A model generated the notes under the pieces. That model was not told the DNA's origin and ran no database searches. It saw only the letters and a program-made list of their open reading frames with translations. DNA of 36,164 bases from Gnetum montanum (lineage: Eukaryota > Streptophyta > Gnetopsida > Gnetales > Gnetaceae): positions 597,692 through 633,855 of the forward strand of contig MNCI01022386.1 of NCBI GenBank assembly GCA_015680685.1. The letters are read 5' to 3'. Positions within the stretch are counted from its first letter, which is position 1; every line of letters begins with the position of its first letter. Position numbers and translations under genes: made by a program. Shown in pieces: positions 30,221-36,164 of this stretch.

Positions 30221-31000
30221 TGATGAGTGGCGAGGTACCCCTACACTCAACCATACGAATACGAGCATTTCACGCATGATCTCCAAGGACTAAGTGCTTA
30301 TGTGCCTTAATGGAACACTTAGGGTTAATCAATCGTTGTCTTCCAAAACTTACTTGTATTGTCACGGTTGTATGGTTAAGTAAGCTTGAGGTATATGATT
30401 TTTATAGCTTTTATATTTTGTATGTCTTATGCTAATAAAGGAGAGGGAGAGAGAACTAAGTGGCTAACTTACATTAATTATTCATTAACTAGTTTCTAAA
30501 TGTTCCTAACACTAGTATCCATTCCCACTTGCCGTACACATCCTAAACTAGTGCAACGCTACTAGGATTACCAAACACTAATCATTACTAGGTTACTAAG
30601 CACTACACACATGCTCGAAGTGGTCGTACTAAGTGTATTTAACTAAGGGAGTTGAAGGTTGAGAGAGATATTATTTAGAAAAGGATTAAAAAATAATTAA
30701 TTACTAATTAGCTTAATCTGTATGCTGCAAGGTTTATCATAAAGTTAGTCTTTATTATCATACACAAAATTGTGCTTAATTACAAATTTCTCTAATAAAG
30801 ATCCATTGACTCTATGACTCCTACTACGGGCACACAGAAAAAATTCTAACTCTGGAATAACAAAACTGCAAGAATCTGGCTAAGGGTCTAAGTCTAACTA
30901 TGTGGAACCAAGGGCGTCGCCTCTTATTTATAGAAGATGAGGCAAGATGCGATATCGCGTGGCAGATGTGATATCGTGTATGCGATATCACGGCTCATCA
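30221..31000 (-). repeat. 3' LTR of element E (780 bp)
   Basis: Minus strand begins TGATGAGCCGTG (31000) directly after the PPT and ends CCACTCATCA (30221). GATATC words at 30951, 30970 and 30984; TATA box at 30932-30925. Shorter than the other LTRs. Confidence 0.9.
30951..30989. repeat. GATATC palindrome array in U3 of element E
   Basis: Three GATATC words at 30951-30956, 30970-30975 and 30984-30989; two sit in GCGATATC context. Directly upstream of the TATA box on the minus strand. Confidence 0.8.
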
Positions 31001-31010
31001 TACCCCCATG
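31001..31010 (-). other. Polypurine tract of element E
   Basis: Minus strand CATGGGGGTA directly before the LTR, same as in element C. Confidence 0.75.
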
Positions 31011-31169
31011 ACTAAATGAAAACTTGTCCTCAAGTTCCTTACAAAATATTGGGAAGGTATGGGATTATTGACTTGAATGACAACTAATGGTGAATGGGAT
31101 GATGTGTGAATGGATCAATCATTACAATACATGACAACATTAGTGTTCATGACCACAAGATTGAACACT

Positions 31170-31378
31170 ATACACAATGGACATCCAACCTTATTTGGCA
31201 ACTGAGAGAGAAGAGAGAGAGAGAAAAGAAGAAGACGTGTTACTATCAACGCCAAGATTTCACCTTCCATTGTCCATCCATAACTACGCCGTCAATCTTG
31301 TTCCTTGCATAATCGTTCTAGTACCAGCCTATCTTGAGTGTTTCCTCCAAGTCCAATCCATTGCTGTATGATTGCCAT
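31170..31378 (-). pseudogene. Small downstream frame of element E
   Basis: ATG 31378-31376 follows TTGTGTGTGTAG on the minus strand. MAIIQQWIGLGGNTQD, then LERLCKEQD, a TGA where C has TGG, then YGWTMEGEILALIV. It aligns in one frame with the sequence at 17381 of element C. A T-rich and CT-rich tail follows (LLLFSLSLLSQ). Position and acceptor context suggest expression from a spliced RNA. The function is unknown. Confidence 0.45.
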
Positions 31379-31545
31379 CTACACACACAATATAGTTACA
31401 TATGAGCAAGGATAAGTAAATCATAATATAGTTGATACCTTGCCTTGGTATAAGGTCCATTGGCTAAGTTGTGATATGGCTAATATAGATTCTAGAGATA
31501 TAACACTGGTGACTACCCAAGGTGTAGGGGTTAGGGAAAATTGAA

Positions 31546-31600
31546 AAAATTGGACCAGGGCCCCCATGACTAAAATGCATTAAATCCCTGGTCCAATTTT
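31546..31600. repeat. Perfect 15-bp inverted repeat at a deletion junction in element E
   Basis: AAAATTGGACCAGGG (31546-31560) and its exact reverse complement CCCTGGTCCAATTTT (31586-31600) flank a 25-base loop. On the minus strand the loop contains TTTTAGTCATGGGGG, nearly the element's own PPT context (31001-31016). Compared with element C, about 0.9 kb is missing here. Confidence 0.8.
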
Positions 31601-32091
31601 CAATCCTTGAGTTCATCAATACCTTTTTCAATCCTTGAGTCCTTCCTTAGGTTGAGAAATGCCCAATCACCAATTTGTTAATAGTTTTATTATTAAAGAA
31701 AGGGACTGTGCAGTTCCAAGTCAAGAGAGACTATAGAAATTCATGAATGCATGGATGACATGGACTCATTGCCTATTATATCAAAAGAACCATACCTTAG
31801 TGTCAACATTATAACTCAAAGATAAAAACCAAACATTAGCAATCAATAGAATATAGTTCATACCACCATCAGGAGCACTTATTAGGTGATGAAACTAAAA
31901 AAACAAAAACAACAAACAAAGACAAAAATAAGAACAAAAAAAAAACAAAAACAAACAAAACAAACAATCACACAAAGAAATGAAAAAGTATAAATGATGT
32001 TGCAAAAAAAAAACAAGAAAATTTAAAGAAATTTGGAAAACAAAAATGTGTAAAACAAAAAACTTAAAAAGGAACTGAGGGCTTCAAATGA
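31601..32091 (-). other. Noncoding 3' region of element E with low-complexity tract
   Basis: An A/C-rich run on the plus strand (31890-32070, AAAACAAAAACAAC-like), T-rich on the transcribed strand, directly after pol. It corresponds to 15900-16030 in element C. An 11-base word CAATCCTTGAG occurs twice (31601, 31630) near the deletion junction. Confidence 0.6.
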
Positions 32092-33336
32092 TTAGTAGAG
32101 ATGGTCATCTCCCCCATGATTGAGTTGGAAGGAGGAGATCTGAAATAGTGAGTAGGGTTGTCCCTTCTTAGAGGTATTATGTGCACTAGCCACTCTAAAT
32201 TTATCGAAGGGTTTGGTCTGTTGCACATTGACTAATAATCTCTTATCAGGGCTCTTAGGTTGTATGAATAATGTAAGGTCCTTCCTAGAGTGTTTGAAAT
32301 TTTATGCGTTGTGGCACATGTGTGGGATTCCAATAGAGAACCTTATCTCCTGGTTGATACTTAACCTTTTGAATCTTCAAGTCATGACATTGCTTGTTAT
32401 ATGCCTTGTGCAACTCATTTAATGATAGGGAAGCTAATTGATTTTTGTCTAGCATGCTTAAAGTTGTCAACCTTTGTTTTTGTGCTAGATCATGATCGAG
32501 GTGGAGGTCACAAGCCATTGATAGTGTATGAATCTCGGTTTAAATTAGAAGCATTGGAAGCTTTCCGTACACTAACTCATAGGGAGAGTATCCTATAGGG
32601 AGTTTCCAGGTGGAGCTGTATGCCCAAAGAGCATCATTCAGTTTAGTGCTCCAATCTTGCCTATACTTGCTAATTGTCTTAGTTAATATTTTAGTGATCT
32701 CCCTGTTGGTGACCTCAGCTTGTTCATTAGCTTGGGGGTGATAAGGTGTATTCAATTTATGTTCAACCCCTAAACGTTGCATTAACTTTCAGAAAGTTGC
32801 ACCTGTGAAGTATGTTCCATTGTTCGAAATAAGTGCACATGGCACACACCAAACCTATTTACAATTTGTTGTTGCACAAATCGTGCAGTTGTAGATGATG
32901 TGCAATCTATAATAGTAGCTGCTTCAGCCCATTTCGTTAGATAGTCTATGGCAACTACAATGTAAGCTTTTCCATTGGACATTGGTGTAATGGGCCCCAT
33001 AAAGTCTATTCCCAAAATGTTGAAGGGTTCTAAAGCTTGAATCCATTGTTGCGGATCCTCCATTCTAACAGTCATTGCCCCATCATGTTGGCAGTGCTTA
33101 CAAGATCAGACAAATTGATGGGCATCCCGAAATAATGTTGGCTAGTAATATCCTATAAGTAAGATCTTAATAGCCATTCATCTCCCTGCATAGTAACCCC
33201 CACAAGGCCCCTCATGAGCGTCTTGGAGAACTCTCAGTTGGTCTACCTTGGGCACATACCATCAAACCAAGCCATCAAAACACACTTTGTAAAGTTGTCC
33301 ATTGATCTCCATGAAGTACTTGGCTCTGTGGAGAAA
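32092..33336 (-). pseudogene. Integrase of element E
   Basis: HHCC finger: DAHEGPCGGYYAGR, where the second zinc-binding His is Tyr (TAC 33195-33193; CAT in element C). The CKHC pair is present. The core: LGIDFMGPITPMSNGKAYIV (first Asp present) and VAIDYLTKWAEAATIIDCTS. The second Asp motif reads S-N-N-G (AAC 32824-32822) instead of S-D-N-G as in element C. HPQANEQAEVTNREITKIL keeps the third motif. The C-terminal domain has KYQPGDKVLYWNPTHVPQRI (about 32350-32310), then a small deletion relative to C before DKRLLVNVQQTKPF, ending NHGGDDHLY at 32092. Stops and frameshifts are present. Two key residues are lost, so it is inactive. Confidence 0.83.
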
Positions 33337-33960
33337 CTATTGTTTCTTCCTAAAGTCTAGCTCTTGTGGTGTTTGTTGAGTAAGGAGATGGGTGAGAATG
33401 CTACTATACCAATTTTTCTCCGTGGGTTGGTTATTCACTACATCGACAAAGAGGGCTTCATCAGGAAAATGATCAGACATTACATATTCATCCTCTTTGT
33501 TGTCCCAACACAACTGAGATAAATGATCTACAACTATGTTCTCAGTGCCTTTTCGATCAATCATCGTTAGATCAAACTCTTGTAGGATTACCAACCATCG
33601 TACAATATGAGGGCTAACCATTGGCTTGTTCATGAGGAACTAGATTGCACTATGATCCATGTGGATGAACACTTTGTAACCTAATACATTGTGGCTAAAC
33701 TTATCCAGTGCAAACACTATAGCCATTAATTCTTTCTCTATAGTTGTGTAGTTAAGTTGTGCACTGGTGATACTTCTACTTGCACAGTGGATGTAGTAAG
33801 GGTGTTTTTGGGCATCTAACTAGGTAAGTATAGCTCCTAAAGCATAATTGGACACGTCATTCATCATGTGGAACGACCTAGAATAGTCAGGAGCTTGTAG
33901 AATGGGAGTTTCTACAAGCTTTCGTTTCATAGTTTGGAATGCTCATTTACATTCCCTAGT
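33337..33960 (-). pseudogene. RNase H of element E
   Basis: FHMMNDVSNYALGAIL (TDAS in C; the catalytic Asp is kept), NYTTIEKELMAIVFALDKF, HMDHSAI, then HIVRWLVILQEFDLTMIDRK, GTENIVVDHLSQL and DHFPDEALFVDVVNNQ. Open from 33633 to 33337. Stops after ECK (33943), in ALGAILT-stop and before FLMNK. Confidence 0.82.
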
Positions 33961-35275
33961 CCACTCAAAAGATGTGTCCTTCTTTGTTAGCTCTACCAAT
34001 AGTTTGGCAATCTTGGAGAAGTTCTCAAAGAATCTCCTGTAGTAGCCAGTGTGTCCAAGGAATGACTGAATGTCTTTGAAAGTTTTTGGTTGATGGGTGA
34101 TTCCTTGGATGACCCTAATTTTATCTAGGTCTACCTCTATTCCTACATGTGAAACCTTATGCCTAAGTACTATGCCTTTTTGGACCATTAAATGGCTTTT
34201 CTACCAGTTGAGCCTTAGATTGGTTTCTACACATCTTTCAACACTTGCTTTAATCAGTCCAAGGCTTAATCAAAACTTGTTCCATAGGTGAAGAAGTCGT
34301 TCATAAAGACTTCCACTCCATTTCCTATCTGCTATTAAAATATACTTAGAACTAGGCATTGAAACATGGAAGGAGCATTACACAAGCCAAACAGTAGTTG
34401 TTTATACACAAACATTCCCCAAGGACTGGTGAACGTTGTCTTGGCTTGGTCTTCTGGGGCTATCTGTATTTGGTTGTATCCGTTATAGCCATCCAAAAAC
34501 TGTAATAGCAATGCCTTGCTATGGTGTCTAAGACTTGGTCAATGAATGGCAACGGAAAGTGATCCTTAAATGTTGCCATGTTCAGTAGCCTAAAATCTAT
34601 GCACATCCTCCATTTGCCTCCCTTTTTAGGCACGATTACTAGAGGGCTAACCCATTCGCTATCAGCAATGGGATATATGAACCCAACCTTAAGAAGCTAT
34701 TCTATTTCTTCCTTTACTACTTGCTTCAATTTTGGATTCAATCACCTCTACGGTTGTTTTTGAGGTTTCATGGAGGGGTTAGTGTAAATCCTATTCTGGC
34801 ATATCCTAGGATCTATTCCAGTTAATTCAGGATATGAACAAGCAAAGGTTTTTGACCACTTTTTTATCACTTTTAGCAGTCTTCCTTTTTTTTTGGAAGT
34901 AAGTCTTGCATTGATGATTACCGGTTTTCCATTTTTGAGGGTCATATATTCCAGAACAGTGGGAAATGGTTTCAATTCTAGGGGCTCTTATTTAAATTTT
35001 TTTGGAATTTCCAACTTTCCCCAGTTAATGTTTTCAAGGTTAAGGCTTGGATGTTGGCAGCGGACTTGCTCTAGTGCATCTATGCTTTCAATATAAGCAC
35101 AATTTATTCCTTCAGTTAGTTCCATGCATGTTAGTGAGTTGCTCTCTTGATCAGCTATCATCCACTGGGTGTCTTCTTGTCATGTGGCTACTGCATACAG
35201 GCACTTTTGTATGTTAATGTCTTATGCACACTGGTTGCATGCAAGCAATGCTAAACTTTGCATAACCCATGATCT
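33961..35275 (-). pseudogene. Reverse transcriptase and linker of element E
   Basis: Linker LELKPFPTVLEYMTLKNGKP (34990-34920), then VGFIYPIADSEWVSPLVIVP, KKGGKWRMCIDFRLLNMATF (about 34640-34560). A one-base loss near 34500 shifts the frame at YYSF. The catalytic box reads FMND (GTC-TTT-ATG-AAC-GAC, 34310-34296) where element C has FMDD, so one of the two metal-binding Asp is gone. GIVLRHKVSHVGIEVDLDKI and FKDIQSFLGHTGYYRRFFEN follow (34170-34030). Inactive. Confidence 0.85.
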
Positions 35276-35720
35276 CTACACACAATTGCACCCTGTATCA
35301 CTATCTGCGATGCATGGAACCTTCTTCTTCTCGATCTTTCCAAAAGTTTTTTCCTTAGATATTTCTAGGGAAAGATCACGGATTCCTAGGCATGCATCTA
35401 TAGTACTTAGCCATGCTCTTCCCATTATTATTAGGAAGTCCCCTTTACAATTATTCACTTGTATCACTAGGAAATCAGCTGGGTATGACCACCCACACAC
35501 TGTGGTGACGATATCTTCCATCAGTCCCAAGGGAATAGTGATTGACTAGTTGGCCAGATCTAGGTGAATATTGCTCTTCCTTAATGGAGGCAGGTTCCAG
35601 GCTTTGTACATTTCTTGTGATATTAAGTTGACTCTGAAACCTGAATCCAAAAGAGCTTTGCATGGCTCATTCCTAGAAATTTGGAGAGAGATTAGAGGCC
35701 TTCCAGGATTAGAGAATTTC
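35276..35720 (-). pseudogene. Aspartic protease of element E
   Basis: NEPCKALLDSGFRVNLISQE with an intact DSG at 35648-35640, then SIHLDL-like linker and VPLGLMEDIVTTVCGWSYPA, DFLVIQVNNCKGDFLIIMGR, AWLSTIDACLGIRDLSLEIS. A change of frame or stop near 35549 splits it. Otherwise the best preserved protease here. Confidence 0.82.
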
Positions 35721-36062
35721 TTGGGAAGGTGGCAAACCTTGATCCAGTCAATTACGGCATGTGTTAACATAATCATATGTGTTGAGCTTAGTGTTTGGTT
35801 CGAAGGGAGCTCTGAAGATTTATTTGATGGGGATGCATTCAGAAATTTAACCACTTGTGGTTGTAAGGGCTTGGTTGGACTATTGGTTCTAAAGAAAGGT
35901 CTTTTCTTTATATGGTTGTCATAACCAACAACAGGTTGAGGATTCATAAACCTTCTGGCATTATGTTGCTGCAGTTGAGTAGGGAGTTCCCTTTGCATTG
36001 CTGGAGTGGGTGGTAATGGAGCTATTGATGTGAGAGATGCAGATGGATTTGAAGGATGGTAT
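35721..36062 (-). pseudogene. gag: gag C-terminal tail of element E
   Basis: Pro/Gln-rich tail: YHPSNPSASLTSIAPLPPTP, MQRELPTQLQQHNARR, NPQPVVGYDNHIKKRPFFRT, then a Ser-rich linker, in the same order as in element C (11890-12240). It is open from 36062 into the protease. Upstream gag (capsid) is not in the window: homology to C ends at 36062. Confidence 0.78.
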
Positions 36063-36164
36063 TGTTGGCGACCGTTTGGGACGCGACCACCAACGAGTGT
36101 CCTCGAACAGGATTTAGGTGCCTGCTGGTCTCTGGCAACACCAAGGCCCAAATACCTCCAAATA
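36063..36164. mobile_element. Possible edge of another insertion (TGTTGG... start)
   Basis: At 36063 the sequence switches from family gag to a GC-richer segment (TGTTGGCGACCGTTTGGG...) with no match to the corresponding part of element C. TGTTGG is a common LTR start in plant elements. Only 102 bases are visible, so the type is unknown. Confidence 0.3.

Larger units (their letters stand above)
30221..36062 (-). mobile_element. Element E: 3' part of a Ty3/gypsy retrotransposon
   Basis: Minus-strand relative of element C. From the right: end of gag, protease, RT, RNase H, integrase (to 32092), a 3' region with the small downstream frame, PPT (31010-31001) and 3' LTR (31000-30221). It continues beyond 36062 only across a homology break. 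Catalytic residues of RT and integrase are mutated, so it is dead. Confidence 0.88.

Noticed and set aside
31106-31371. Two plus-strand frames near the end of element E
   Set aside because: Both are antisense to the conserved small downstream frame and its CT-rich tail.

Overview
The window is repeat-filled plant nuclear DNA with no host gene that I can support. Three things point to a land plant. The retroelements are Ty3/gypsy elements of the Athila/Tat type, with a primer-binding site matching tRNA-Asp and pol motifs of that group. One segment is a Helitron that carries an RPA1-like gene, a combination known from plants. The DNA is AT-rich and built of nested, decayed insertions. The species cannot be told from the sequence.

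Layout, left to right. (A) 1-2788: the 5' end of a minus-strand LTR element (gag, PBS, 5' LTR), running off the left edge. It is inserted in the integrase of (B). (B) 2789-7195: another minus-strand element with 5' LTR, gag and protease, in which a deletion of about 2 kb joins protease to integrase in frame. 7196-8703 and 18579-23055 are parts of one old minus-strand Helitron: an N-terminal zinc-finger/Rep nuclease, a short helicase remnant with only its C-terminal motifs, and an intron-bearing RPA1-like gene. 29039-30160 is probably its upstream part. (C) 8704-18578: a full-length plus-strand gag-pol element (9,875 bp, TSD GGCTT) inserted in an intron of the RPA-like gene. (D) 23056-29038: a complete plus-strand element (5,983 bp, TSD AGTTC) with two 902 bp LTRs, gag but no pol, inserted upstream of the Helitron Rep. 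30155-30220: a tRNA-like pol III promoter, probably a SINE head, cut by (E). (E) 30221-36062: the 3' LTR, 3' region, pol and end of gag of a minus-strand element. At 36063 homology to the family stops abruptly, suggesting a further insertion.

How they relate: A, B, C, D and E share LTR ends (TGATGA...CTCATCA), PBS position and gag design, so one family and its derivatives have repeatedly inserted into an older Helitron and into one another. D keeps gag and the cis signals but lacks pol, so it would have depended on a relative such as C or E. All copies are dead: stops, frameshifts and lost catalytic residues occur throughout, and many defects look like C-to-T or G-to-A changes.

Most worth a second look: arrays of short palindromes at the head of every U3 (GATATC type in A, C, D and E, an unrelated CTCTAAT/ATTAGAG type in B); a small downstream reading frame in C, D and E that begins at a splice-acceptor-like TAG|ATGGC; the gag-only element D; an atypical C-H-C-H motif and a Ser/His/Arg-rich segment in gag; and the Helitron that kept Rep and RPA but lost its helicase core.
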